Of a stretch of 64,000 bases of DNA, positions 1 through 11,208 are shown in pieces. Every line of letters begins with the position of its first letter. The stretch's first letter is position 1. Below the pieces are notes generated by a model. The model did not search any database and had not been told where the DNA came from. It worked only from the letters and a program-made list of their open reading frames with translations. Source of the DNA: Oscarella lobularis (Eukaryota; Porifera; Homoscleromorpha; Homosclerophorida; Oscarellidae). The stretch lies in assembly GCF_947507565.1 (NCBI RefSeq), contig NC_089181.1, positions 924,536 through 988,535 on the forward strand, given 5' to 3'. A program made the translations under genes and the position numbers.

Positions 1-162
1 ATTCCTTTTAATCTAATTTTAGAAAAGCCTATGTGCCTAACCACGTTAGTTGGCATGCCTTATTTTCTACTACAATTAATTTGACCTCTTATGTGACCCA
101 GAGCTACACCTCCCTACCGCAACCTCTGCCCCTTCGGTCACGAGGCCCATTATCAGCTCGCA

Positions 163-210
163 GTTGGGTTTGCGTGCTGCGAGCTTCGCTCGCAGCACGA
201 CAAACCCAAC
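163..210. repeat. Hairpin-forming inverted repeat
   Basis: Two arms of about 22 bases (163-184 and 188-210) are reverse complements apart from one inserted base, around a 3-base loop. No protein or terminal-repeat context is visible, so the role is unknown. Confidence 0.7.
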
Positions 211-280
211 GTGCTCCTTTACTGCATTCCCTTGAGAAAGCTATTTGTTAGGTGCCCGTTATGTTTATTTATCCTTGGTG

Positions 281-302
281 GATATAACAGTACTGTTATA
301 TC
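281..302. repeat. Perfect 22-bp palindrome
   Basis: The sequence GATATAACAG-TA-CTGTTATATC reads the same on both strands with no spacer. A second, smaller inverted repeat (TGACATCAC / GTGATGTCA, 7-base loop) lies at 399-423. Neither is linked to a gene here. Confidence 0.7.
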
Positions 303-478
303 TGGGCTGCAAACTACTGAACATAATCCGGGGTTACTACATGTATCTACTGTGACGTCACCTTTTTCGGTAGCATGAATTTAATATACGGGAGGGTATG
401 ACATCACAATGAATGTGATGTCATAAAGGCACCTTTGTGTGTGATTGGCCTAAGAGCGATTGTGACGTGAGCGTTACC

Positions 479-502
479 GACAGACAGACAGACAGACAGA
501 CA
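479..502. repeat. (CAGA)n microsatellite
   Basis: Six uninterrupted tetranucleotide units of the CAGA/GACA type, directly seen. Confidence 0.9.
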
Positions 503-540
503 CACAAATTGGTTTTTGGGCGATCACGTTTGAGAGCCTC

Positions 541-587
541 TCCCACCAGGGCGCGCGCGGGCTTGGCCCGCGCGCGCCCTGGTGGGA
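541..587. repeat. GC-rich perfect hairpin
   Basis: Perfect inverted repeat with 21-bp arms (541-561 and 567-587) around the loop CTTGG. The arms are mostly alternating CG, so the site could form a very stable hairpin or Z-DNA. No TSD is obvious. Bases 588-1127 hold no gene I can support. Confidence 0.85.
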
Positions 588-1127
588 GGGGAATTAGAGT
601 AGTTGCGGCAATTCTTGAATAAGGCAGTTAGAACTGCTAAAAATGTGTTTTTTCAACTATTGTCTCCCTGACCTGACTCCGTGCAAACCGCTTAAATTGA
701 TCTAAATCAATTCAAAATGACGACTGAAGTTGGGAAGGTTGCGCTAATTATTCTGTCTTTCAATGGGCATCAACATATTAGAGTCCAGTTGCTCTGAGAA
801 AAAACCTTGTCCCATTTCTCATACAAGACCACATCTCATTCAATATCAACTACCTCACAACTGAACCCAGAGACAACATGACAATGCAGGTCGCGTTTCG
901 ATTTGCTTCTACACCGTAACAGTATTCTAATTAGTTGAATTGTGCAGTGCAGTCGGTAGATTGATCTATTATTATAGTCCCGTACACCATTTAGCAAGTT
1001 ACATGAGCAAACTGTTAACCGATTCTATGTAGCTATACCCAGCAGACAATCGCCCTTCACAATAGATTGTGTAACGTGGCACGAGTCATATATGCATCTA
1101 ATACAGCGTCGAGTGTCAAGGTAAATT

Positions 1128-1189
1128 CCAGATATCTCACACGTAAAAGGTCTCATCGAAGAGTGGAGCAAATGTTGCCTTGTGAACGC
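1128..1189 (-). pseudogene. Orphan duplicate of a C2-domain exon
   Basis: A 62-bp direct copy of 1747-1808, the exon of the Munc13-like gene that encodes the C2 motif HKATLAPLFDETFYV. The copy encodes HKATFAPLFDETFYV and keeps a splice-donor-like GTGAG at its end. It lies downstream of the gene's stop codon at 1394, so the annotated transcript cannot use it unless an alternative 3' end exists. It is either a remnant of a partial tandem duplication or an alternative terminal exon; the sequence alone cannot decide. Confidence 0.6.
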
Positions 1190-1393
1190 CACTTGAGTAC
1201 GTAAGCACGACTTAGCACGCAACTCGGAAGTGTGCCAAGTTCCGGGTAATTAAAAGATTGGTGTAAATGAGAATGACGTCACCGCAGCTGTCACTAATCC
1301 GGCTGTTCATTAATTAATTATTAGCAACTCTACTTAAGGCGTTTCTGCTATCGCGTGTGGTTCCTATGTTACTCAGTAGAATTCTCTAACTAG

Positions 1394-4300
1394 TCAGCAA
1401 AGCCGCTGCGTCTTTCCCATTTTTTCAATTTTGCGTCTTTTTTGCACGAAATCAATCGCTTCCTGGTCCTTCCTACAGCGAAGGATTTTGAACTCTTCTC
1501 CGTCCGGTTTACTAGGTAATCTCAGTTTCAAAGTGATGCGGTCGAGGTCATCCACCTCATCCGCATTTAGAACGGTCGGAACGCTAGCAAGGTGAACTAA
1601 GCCCTCGCCCACGAAGTCATCTCGTCGAATACGATTCCAATCAAATACATGGAAAACGAGTGCAGCATTTCTCTTTTCATACACGTTTTCAGCAAGAGGA
1701 CTAGAGAGAGAGACCGTAAGAAAGTCTATATACGATGGCAATCATGCCAGATGTCTTACACGTAAAAAGTCTCATCGAAGAGTGGAGCTAATGTTGCCTT
1801 GTGAACGCTAGTGCGCTGTGGAGACGCGTGCGGGTCACTGAAGAGACTTTGGGGAAACGCTTGCATTGTCAAATATGGGTTAGACGAACCTTGACATCAC
1901 GAGATATTATTTAAATTTTATAGGCTTGGGGCGCATTGTTACTCACCACTTGACAAACCCACTTCCCTGGCGTGCCAAATCTTGACGCAAATCCTTTCTT
2001 CGCCACTCACGTAGCCAGTTTGCACAATCAAATAGCCGCGTTCACTTTCCTGAAATAGAACCGATTGTCCAGTGCACGTGAACAAGAAAGACCGTCTCTG
2101 CTCTTACTCGCATTCTTTCCTGCTCCTTTTCGAGTTGCGCGAGATAGCAAAAAATCAATTTCTGACTGCTCTTTCGTCGTTTTCGCGCGCAGGCAGCCAA
2201 GGCCTTCAGCAGCGAAAAAACTTGTGCAGTGAGAACAAAAAGTCATGATTTATTCTACCTTGAAAGTCTCCGTTTCCATAGTTTCTGCATCCAAGCCACG
2301 ACCATCGGCAGAGAAAAATGACGCGAATGTCTAAATGTCAAGATCCAGGTGATCGCATTCAATAGTTCATCTAATACAGACCTTGAGAAGTTTAGAAATA
2401 CAATGATAAACGCACGGCCCAAGCTAAAGTAGCAGAGATTCGTAAGGAGAAAATCTGAGAGTAAGACACTCCTGACATCGTATCTGTTCCTGACAAGGTG
2501 AAACAGTTTATTGATACACTCCAAATAGGTTTGTTCCAAGACTCTAAATGCAGTTTGAATGAGTAACAAAGAATCTCTGAAGCGCTTTTTACTTCATAAA
2601 CGGCTTGCCCAGAAGCCACTTATCCAAAGCTTGCAAATTGTTTTTCAAATATTTCATCAAATCTTTTGAAGTCTAGAGGCAAAGAAACGTCGTACTAAAG
2701 CAATCTACTTAATTTAAAATATACGTCATATAAAGCCCCGAAAGAACCGTCGAGAAGCATCTGCGTCAAATACTTCCCGATATCCTTTTGAATCTAGAAA
2801 AGACCAAAGGTACTGTTATATTGCTATAACATTTACCTTTTCCATGATTTTTGATGTTATGAAATTTTCCAACTCATCGCCAGTGTGAGTGAGGAGTTGA
2901 TACAAAGCATTTCTAAACGACTCAACCCCGTCCATGTGTGCAAGGGCTTCAAATGCGCTAGCCCAATTCATCATCTCGGGCACTTGCAAGAGAATGCTTC
3001 GCACGTACACAACGTCATTTAGAGTAATGCAGAGCTTTCAGAGCAAGAGACGTCTTTTCTATTTGTCTATCGATTCCACGGGCCATCATCGTACCTTTTC
3101 CGTCACAACGAGTCTCCTTTCGTGTGAACCTTTTCCCATGTAGTATGCGTATCTCTTTAGATTTCTTGCTACCTGATGCACGTAAAATTCGGCCGATGAA
3201 CAAATACGCTAACGATGCATTGTAACCTGAGGTGAAAGTAATCAATATTTTACCTCTGTAAGACCGACAAGAAAATTGTATGCCTTCAAAGGATCCGGCC
3301 AACCAAGATGCATCCATGTGATAGTCATCTAACAGTGGCTATTAATAAAATAAACACACGAGTAATTTTTTGTACCTGAGAAAGAACTATTGCAGTATCC
3401 AAAGCAGAGCTCCAGTGCTTTTCCAACGAATGTACAGATTCAATCTAAAAACAAATTTTATTTAGCTACACAAAATAAACGTATGGCTTTTTTCAGACTG
3501 CGTCAAGCTCCAACGCTCTTTTTATTCGCTGCACCGCTTTTCTATACGACAGCTCCAGCCAATCGGAAAGAAGAGGCTCAAACCACGAGTACAAAGAAAC
3601 CAACTCAATACTTTCAATCAAACTAGAAAACAAAGAAAGTGTCAGACAGCGTGCAATCAATAGTATGCATTGGCCGTTGCCTTTTTGGTAATTTTTCTCT
3701 TAGATCCAATAGTTTTCTCAGATAGAGAAACATCTTGAATGTGGCTGTTGCAATTTCGTGGAACTGCTTCGAGTCTGGCGAAACCAACCTGAGCAGCTGT
3801 GCGGCCCTCGAGACACAACTTTCAACGAACGGTGACAACTAAATATATACCCATGCATAAAAGAGCCACTGCACTCAACATCGTTATTTCTCCTACAAGC
3901 TTCTCTATTTCCCTGAATGTGACAATGAAAAATTCCGCGCCAAATCTGCGATGCAATTCAATTCTTAGTAATATATACACGTGCACGTGTACCTGCACTC
4001 GTCGAAACAGATGGGATTGTAGAAGTGAAGCGCTTTGTACACTTCAACAACGCAATCCACTGTAAATTCAACAGAAGTCAAAACGTTCGCTGCTTCCAAC
4101 TAAATAAGTGCACTATCTAAACGCAGAGCTAGCGCGAAACATAAAGTGCGCGCCTGAACACGAGGCTCGCGAAGAGCAAAGCGTTGAGCAAACCAATAGC
4201 GAGCTGATGCCTACAAAAATCGCTTTTTTGAGTCAGTCTCAAAAATTAATTAAATGATACCGTTGAGGCGTCTTGCATGAACTCGTGAAAACTTAATCCT

Positions 4301-6723
4301 TTGTTAGTGATCACGTCCAGTTCAAAAAACTTCTTAAGGCATCTGCAAGCAAAATTTGACGAACTTCGAGCAAACTATACATTAGTACAGTACTGCAGAA
4401 AAGTTTTCATATTTTGCAAAGCATCCTCTCTTTTCGATAGCATAAAATCTCTCGTTTTCATGATGACGTCACGAGCCCAACCCTCAAAAGATTCCAAAGA
4501 ATGAAGCAGAACTTGTATCTTGAAGAGAATAGAATTTATACGCCCTAAGAGCAGTCTCCTTTTTTTTCTGATTGCCTCATTCTCATTCAGTTGATTAGCA
4601 ACACCGCAGGTAGCAATAGAATCCTTCCAATGATTGTCCAGCTGCTCGAGCGTAATCAACAGGTAAAGGGCAGTGACACCACACGCTCTGTTATAGCTCT
4701 CGACTACAAGCCAATCTCTGCATAAAACATAAACACCGGTAATGCATATCATTTTTATCATCGTACATGACTGCCCGCTGAAGACTGCTCAAGCCTGACT
4801 GTATCGCATGCTGGTGGAGGACATTCGCAGCACGCAGGCCGAGTCGTCCGTCCCACGGCTTATCGTCGCGGTCAAGCGTTTCATATTGAACAAATTGTTT
4901 CCTTATTTTCCAGTGCTTTTCAAAGCTGTCCTGTGTACTATGATTCTAAAATCACATTTATTTATTTATTTGCAGTTTAATGTTGTTGGGGCAAACATCG
5001 AGCACACATACTGTTAGGCAGGCCTGACAATTGCTTACTTTTGGTCCAACTAAAAGTTGGGTCTTGATGCGTAATTCGCCTTTTTGTGGTCGTTGCTTTT
5101 GCGTTATAATTTGAATCCACTGCTCACATTCAACTGCAGAGATACTCTACGCAACGGACAGGTCTTCTCGAATGCTCTAGCTTTGATTCGTTTGCTTTGC
5201 CTTGAGTGGTATGTAAGCTCTGCCAATGAAATCGTCTTCCAGACCCCAAGTGATCGCTTGACCTATTTGCTGAAAGTACCTTTGAAAGCCACAAGAAATT
5301 ATTAGATCAAGAGCTTCAACTCAACACTCTACCGTCGCAAGCCCGAGAATCCATGGACTTCACTAATTTCCTTGACTGCGTCTAGAAAATTTTCTTCCTG
5401 GTCACAGTCCCTATTCACAATTTGAATTCTCGCCTTATGCAAAGACGGGGGCGTCTAAACAAGCTGCTTACCAAACATCAATCTGGATGCATTCAGTTTG
5501 CAAATCGTTGACCTCCCTAAGACGAAAAAGCTCCCACATTGCTTATGCTTCATCATTAGTTTAACCAAACGCTTGAAAACTCACAGGATAAATTCTTCGT
5601 TCCACAAAGGATTGATTGTCTTCGCAACGACAGCCGTCGTGACCAATTTCGATTTGTCTTTGGCTAAATATTTCAAGTGCTCCGTTTTCGACTTTCTGTC
5701 AAGCATCTCCTCCGTCAGCTCGACAATACCAAGAACGCAGTAAGGATCACTAAGACCTAAAATCAAATCTAAAAATCGATTTTTGTCGTTTGACTATAAG
5801 AAGTCCACCGTTAGGGTCCCTGGCTGGAAGATTTCTTCCTTCTACAACAGATACATAAACAGCTCGTGTGGGAGCCTAAGAAACATCTACGTATAAGCCT
5901 AATCAGAATCTTCGACTCAAACGTTTAATTAATCAATATTTTCTTTTTTTGTGGTAAGACATTTTAATAACTTACCTGAGCATACTCTTTGACCCAGTTT
6001 AACCACTCCAAATGCTGTTCTTCGGTGACGTCAAACGCCTGCCCAGTCAATAATCAAACTTAAAAAATGTTGACAAGGAACGTTCACACTTTCATTATAT
6101 ACGAATAGGATTCGTCTTTTATGGCCGGCAAAGAGCTTTCGCGTCCATCGAGCCAAAAAGTGATTGTCCTCAACAGCGTCAAGTAAATTTTCCTCAGCTG
6201 AGATAAGTGCCACAGTGAGGCTGAAGTGGTAGCCCCGCCCACGTTTAACTCACTTCGTCGAGAGGGAGACTCTCGCTCCTGCGGAGACTGTATTGCGCCG
6301 CTGCAGCAAAGGAAAATCGTTTCAAAGCGATGTAGTCGTCATCGTCTTCTAGTTCGTCGCCGTAAAGCTGGAATAAACGGCTCGATCGAGTGAGGTATAT
6401 ATCTAGAGTCGGTTTTTCTATTCGAACGTACGTTTTGGGCTTGATTCGCTATCGCATTGAACGTCTCGAAGTAGCTGCTGTCCAGCTGCTTCACGCGCTG
6501 GCGCTCTCGAACCGTTGTTCGAAGCGAGACGCCGCGTGGCGTAGGTCGAGGTGCAATGTGCAGATGCGCGAGCTCGGACTCTTGATCGAACGATCAGGTG
6601 CGCACTCAATCTAGGTGGAACCTACCTCCAATACTAGCCGTGTGACTCCTCGTCCTCTTCTTCATCATGAATGGCTTCGAGGAGGCTTGGTCGTCCCAAA
6701 GAACCGGATGCCACAGGACTAAA
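1394..6723 (-). CDS. Munc13-family protein, UNC13D/BAIAP3-like (multi-exon)
   Basis: Munc13-4/BAIAP3 proteins prime vesicles and granules for exocytosis through two C2 domains flanking a MUN domain that contacts SNAREs. Exons visible in transcription order: 6641-6723 (acidic, IHDEEEDEESHG), 6254-6367, 6090-6197, 5976-6038 (AFDVTEEQHLEWL), 5809-5875 (start of C2A, VYVSVVEGRNLPARDPN), 5585-5756 (SDPYCVLGI to NPLWNEEF), 5472-5516, about 5327-5416, about 5200-5285 (ITWGLEDDFIGRAYI), about 4384-4717, parts at 3.6, 3.0-3.3 and 2.8-3.0 kb (MUN helices), 2257-2333 (FSADGRGLDAETMETETFK), 1947-2049 (start of C2B), 1757-1840 (LAPLFDETF) and 1394-1702 (end of C2B, FDWNRIRRDDFVGEG, then the stop). Most junctions are GT-AG with introns of 50-150 bp. 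The first coding exon and some MUN exons are not resolved. UNC13D and BAIAP3 are not separable from these fragments. This is the clearest cellular gene in the window. Confidence 0.82.
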
Positions 6724-6930
6724 CTGAAACAAAGCACGTTATTGATGACGTCACTAGCAGCGTCATATATACAGTAGTGTTGTATTCAGAGAAACGAACA
6801 CAAATACATAGCAAAAAGCAGAAGACAAACAAAAAAAACATGGAGACGGTACACACTTTCTACTCAACAATCAACCTACGCATTAGGCGGTATCTGCCAA
6901 ACCAGCCACCATCTGCAGATCAGCCTCTGT

Positions 6931-6952
6931 GATAGTGATAGTGATAGTGATA
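6931..6952. repeat. (GATAGT)n microsatellite
   Basis: Nearly four units of GATAGT in tandem. The surrounding 6727-7329 stretch has no gene or element I can support. Confidence 0.85.
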
Positions 6953-7329
6953 TTAATTTATTTTACGACGGAACTACCCTCGACGCGTATTGGTCGATCT
7001 ACCGGGTGCCGTACATGATTACCTGTCTACCATAAATAAATAAGAAATGTCAAAAGTATACCTCTTGATTGATTAAAGTAAACACAAATAGGTTTATTTC
7101 TCTTAGACAATATAACAGTTATACCGTAAGCGAACTTTAAATGATTTGAGATCAGATGTAGACCACAAAAGGGACCGAAAGAATTCCAATAAAACTGAGC
7201 ACGATAAAACGACGTTGATCGAAGAGCATTTGTGGAGGGACGAGTAAGTTGAAGCCCAAATCGAGAAAAAATCGAGAAGAGATTTCAGATGAAGCTAGCG
7301 AGGTAATTCCACGAAACGCATGTATACGG

Positions 7330-7789
7330 TATAGCCGGAAATTTCAGCGGGGATTAAATTTCGCGGATCAAGAGGTTTTAGAATTTTCACGGATTTTATT
7401 TTCGCGAATGATTTTATAAACCACGCCCACTAAAAAATAATACAGTACTATTTGCGTGTACTTCTGCGCATTGCGCTTGCGTCAACATGGCCGTTCAGCG
7501 ATTTCAGGTTGATTCTATGGTGTGAGCCTGCGAGTTTACCACGTTTATTGTTTTAAATTGTTGGCGAAAGTCTCCCGTACGAACGAGAAGCCGGTAAAGT
7601 TCATGATCCATACGCCGTTTCAGTAAATAGCGTGGGAATTGCGTTGCACGTGAGCTTCGCACGTGCAACATACTAGCGCGCTTTATTTATCTTTACTTCT
7701 GTCGTTAATTATCGAGGGTTTTATTTTCGCGGTTGCAAAAAATCCGCGAAATCTGCGAAATTTAATCCCCGCTGAAATTTCCGGCTATA
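7330..7789. mobile_element. Non-autonomous TIR element (MITE-like)
   Basis: The ends are long imperfect inverted repeats: left TATAGCCGGAAATTTCAGCG and its reverse complement on the right, continuing for about 40 bp (GGGGATTAAATTTCGCG). CGG flanks both ends (7327-7329 and 7790-7792) and TATA is palindromic at each tip, so the target duplication is ambiguous (CGG or TA). The centre holds a hairpin GTTGCACGTG/CACGTGCAAC near 7643-7669 and no transposase. It abuts the RT fragment that begins at 7791. Confidence 0.75.
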
Positions 7790-7790
7790 C

Positions 7791-8201
7791 GGTAGAGTCG
7801 TTCCGGTACTTTCGGACAACATGTAGTTCGGACGCGTCTTACCGATTAAGGAGACCGAGCTGAGATTCGTTCTTTGCACCGATATCTTCTGCTATCCTTC
7901 ACTGATCGCTGTACAGACTTTCAGCTGCGTCTCACCAACGCACGCTACACCACACGTCACGATTCGCGGCTACTGCATGACATCAGCTTCCGGACATGCA
8001 CATGTGTTTCGGTCAGAGCGAATATCTTCGTGGATAATCCTAGTACCTATAACATGCTATATACCATTAGAAAGCTCTTTGATTCCTCTTTCAGATTCTG
8101 CTTACAGATAAAATAGAAACCACACCTGAAGTGAAATAATAGATTTTTAATGACGGCATCCTTTCCTGTTTTTCGGACACAGGGTTATTCGCTTCCCACT
8201 T
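7791..8201 (+). mobile_element. Non-LTR retrotransposon 3' fragment, copy 1
   Basis: About 410 bp nearly identical, in inverted orientation, to 13686-14102. In that second copy the sequence continues upstream into a recognisable non-LTR reverse transcriptase C-terminal region, which identifies this piece as a 3' end. Both copies stop at the same AAGTGGG/CCCACTT boundary. This copy begins immediately after the TIR element. It is not coding in its present state. Confidence 0.65.
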
Positions 8202-8379
8202 CGTAATTACATTCTAGGTTTAACTTGAAGGCATTCAGAAGACGTCCAATAACCTTTCTAGCAAGTCGTTGAGCTTGAGGTAGAGGCGGGCCTATATCGC
8301 GCACCCGTCTCGTGAGAACTTCACTCTCTTGACTTCCCAACGGTTTCAACCTGCTTCCGAAGTCCGAACGTAGCTAGCG

Positions 8380-8727
8380 ATGAGTTTACGCACCAAGTCG
8401 ATCTGGCAACGTCCTGCCGGTCGAATTTTTCACCCCCTGTCGTTGGAACGACAGATAGATCTCCAACGGCTTTCGAAACCGCGTTCCTCCTTTTTGCTCT
8501 CAACTCGTCCTTCGAAGTATCTTCTTTGGGACAGCGACAGGCTAGAAAAAGCTCTTTCTGACATCGACGAAGGCATGTCTCTCAGACAGGCCTCAATGGA
8601 GTGGGATATCCCGAAATCAACGTTGAACGACTACTGCACTCATCAAAAGTACGGGATCACTCAAGAGGATTCGAGAAGGTATTTCACAGACTTCGAGGAA
8701 TCTACGTTAGCAGATTTCATCGTTCAT
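8380..8727 (+). pseudogene. pogo/Tigger transposase, 5' part (psq helix-turn-helix)
   Basis: The ORF carries a pipsqueak-type DNA-binding helix-turn-helix (LEKALSDIDEGMSLRQASME, then PKSTLNDY), as in the N-terminus of pogo-superfamily transposases. Reading stops being transposase-like at 8727, where the LTR of a gypsy element begins. The same reading frame resumes at 11374, beyond that element, with residues EIGFGRTINDV typical of the next segment. This is therefore the first part of one gene split by a later insertion. The start at 8380 is the first Met of the frame and is uncertain. Confidence 0.72.
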
Positions 8728-8739
8728 TGTGGCCGGTTG

Positions 8740-8939
8740 NNNNNNNNNNNNNNNNNNNNNNNNNNNNNNNNNNNNNNNNNNNNNNNNNNNNNNNNNNNNN
8801 NNNNNNNNNNNNNNNNNNNNNNNNNNNNNNNNNNNNNNNNNNNNNNNNNNNNNNNNNNNNNNNNNNNNNNNNNNNNNNNNNNNNNNNNNNNNNNNNNNNN
8901 NNNNNNNNNNNNNNNNNNNNNNNNNNNNNNNNNNNNNNN
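8740..8939. other. Assembly gap (200 N)
   Basis: Exactly 200 N bases, probably a fixed-size scaffold gap rather than a measured length. It falls between the end of gag-protease and the 3' LTR tip of gypsy no. 1, where pol should be. Confidence 0.95.
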
Positions 8940-8940
8940 C

Positions 8941-10645
8941 CGATCTCGATTTCCTGTCCCTCGTCGTGTTCCGGTTCCGCTTCGTCGACCGCTACGCTTT
9001 CTACCTCCGCGATTTCGGCTTCCATTGCTCGACGGGGTGGCTCCTCTGCCAGCGTAACTAGCCCTGGTTGGTATCCGGTGGCGAGCACTGCGCACACACG
9101 TCCCGGGCATTCGGACGCTTTTCCGCTCGGGACGCGGTCGGTCTCCGATAGTACGCTGAGTACCTTCACTCTCTGGTCGCCTTGATCGCCTCGCAGCACC
9201 ACAGTCCCTTCACGAAATTCCATCGAAGCGTCGGCGGCGTGCATGAAATCTTTGCCCACGATCACCGGTAGTGGTATTTCCTTCGAGACAACAAATTCGA
9301 ACGGCATTTTGAAAACTCCAGCTTCGACTTCCAGTCTCACGGTCCCGTCGCAGGTAAGGCTTCCTCCATTCGCCACGGTGTAGATGCTGGGTGTTCCTCC
9401 AGTGATCGTCATTCCAATTTCATCGACAAATTCTCGCGACACGAGCGATACCGCTGCGCCGGAATCGAACAGGATTCGCGTCGGTCGACCACCGCCAACT
9501 GTTATCCCGTCTATCTGCATCTCATCGCCACGCCCGCTTCCGATGGAGTGGACCGCCCCCGCTACCGTCGGATCGCCCTCGCGTTTTATCTTCTCCAATT
9601 CGTTCCTCCGACGATAGCATTGCTCTATCGTGTACCCCTTTTTGTTACAGTAATCGCATCGTTTCGGAGCGGGTTTGAGCTGTTCCTGCGCGCGTGACTG
9701 CTTGTCGAGAGCTTCTCGTATTCCTCGTTGGTGTTCCACGAGTTCTTCGAGCAGACGAGTTTGCGTTCGGATGATCATCTCCAGATCCGACGCGTTCGAT
9801 CGGCCACGGCTGGTCGTCCGCGTTGCCTCGCGGTGATTTCGATCGATTGAAGTTCGCCGATTCCTCGTGTGCTGCGCGCCCGTTCCCACGGCCAAGCATT
9901 CGCTCGCCGCTTTGGCGCCCGCCTTCCAGATCTTTTCTCCGACACGCGCCGCTTCCTCCGCTTCGTCGAGGCTGTTTGGCGCTGTGTAACGCTCCGAGCG
10001 CATTATCTCCGCGCGGAATTCATGTCGGAGTCCGTTCTTAATGTGTTGAACTTGCATTCCTTCCGACAGGGCGGCGGGGTCGGCTTCGAGCAATTCGTAT
10101 ACGAGTGTCCGAAATCGGGTGGAATAGGACTCGACGTCCTCTCGAGCCTCCTGCTTGCATTCGATCAGCTTTTCCGTGTAATAGACCTGGGGGTCGCTGG
10201 GACCGAACTTCCGTTTGAGGAAGACTGTGAACATTGTCCACGTTACCACGCGGCCTTGTTTCTTCTTTTGGCGTTCGAACGCGACGACTTCGGAGTGGGC
10301 GCGACCGGCGAGTGCAACCCTCGCGTTCCGCAGCTTCTCGTTGTCGTCCCAGTCGTCAGCTTCGGCGATCGCGTCGACCTGGAACAGCCAGTTTCGTAAC
10401 TCCTCAAAGTTAAAGCCGTAAAATTTGTCGAGCGATCGCGAGTGATCCTGTCGTCGTCGGACGCTAGCTTGTCGCCGCACGGGCGTTGCGTCTTCGCCGT
10501 CTCCTGCGCTTGTTCTCGTCGCTGTCGCTGGCATCGGCGTCGGTTTTCTTCTCGCCGGCGTCGTCGGCGTGATGGGCGCCGATCGCAGTTTGACGTACGG
10601 CGATAGGGCGTAGCGCACCGCGGGCTTCTTCTTCGCCTTCGGCAT
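8941..10645 (-). CDS. Ty3/gypsy Gag-protease polyprotein (open into the gap)
   Basis: A basic, proline-rich N-terminus is followed by a retrotransposon Gag core (FYGFNFEELRNWLFQVDAIA; KRKFGPSDPQVYYTEKLI), a coiled-coil stretch, one zinc knuckle near residue 335, and an aspartic protease with ILFDSGAAVSLV near residues 390-401. The knuckle reads CDYCNKKGYTIEQC, so the usual His of CCHC is Tyr; the related copy at 21.9 kb has His. Gag packages the RNA in a cytoplasmic particle and the protease cleaves the polyprotein. The frame is open for about 568 codons up to the gap, with no internal stop, so this copy looks young. Arg-rich ORFs opposite its 5' leader are shadows. Confidence 0.88.
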
Positions 10646-10910
10646 CGCGCCGTTCGGCTCGCGACTGTCGCGCGTGGTTCGCGCGAGACTCTGTTATAAC
10701 TCGCGTGGACCTCCCCCGTCGTTGGCCACGCCCGGCCGACCGCAGTCGTTCTTCTCGTCGTCGTAGCCGGCGGGGAGAGGACGACGACGCCACCCAGTGC
10801 CGCCGAACCGGTTGCGCAACCCGACCGACGACTCACGGTCCGGCCGTGAGTTCGTCGACCGGCCGGCTCGGACACCACAGGCAGCGCCAGTCCCCTCCGA
10901 CGCGCACGGC

Positions 10911-10928
10911 TACCCGGATTCTCCACCA
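10911..10928 (-). promoter_or_regulatory. Second copy of a tRNA primer-binding-site sequence
   Basis: The 18-mer TACCCGGATTCTCCACCA is identical to the LTR-adjacent site at 11188-11205 but lies 277 bp inside, between it and the gag start. It is followed on the plus strand by TGTTGTGAGG, which resembles an LTR start. It may be a remnant of a duplicated leader or of another LTR. Confidence 0.5.
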
Positions 10929-11187
10929 GATGTTGTGAGGGAGCGGATCGCGTTGAGAGAGTTGACGTTGGTTGCTTCTACGGTTAATCACGCCGGGGTC
11001 AATCTCCCGGGGCACGTGACTGTGCTAGACATACGCATGCACGACAAAATCCACAACAGCCACACGCGCGTCGATGACAAGCTGCCGCGGTGATCGTCGC
11101 TTCGACCCGGTCCAGCCAGAATCGAAAACGAACGATCCAGCGAGCCGACGACGGCGATGGACGATCGCGATCCCCGTGTACTCCGAC

Positions 11188-11205
11188 TACCCGGATTCTC
11201 CACCA
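11188..11205 (-). promoter_or_regulatory. Primer-binding site of gypsy no. 1
   Basis: On the minus strand the site reads TGGTGGAGAATCCGGGTA, starting 3 bases inside the LTR end. TGG at the start fits pairing with a tRNA CCA tail. The same 18-mer occurs at 27155-27172 beside the LTR of gypsy no. 2, and in a one-base variant near 17958. The tRNA species is not identified here. Confidence 0.75.
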
Positions 11206-11208
11206 AGT

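Noticed and set aside
6031-6213. 60-codon minus ORF starting MALISAEENLLDAVEDN
   Set aside because: Out of frame with the Munc13-like exons here. The neighbouring splice sites define exons in another frame (LRKIYLTLLRT and AFDVTEEQH) that fit the family.
10243-10926. Arg-rich 227-codon minus ORF
   Set aside because: Low-complexity frame overlapping the gypsy leader and gag start in another phase; no domain; a shadow of GC-rich coding DNA.
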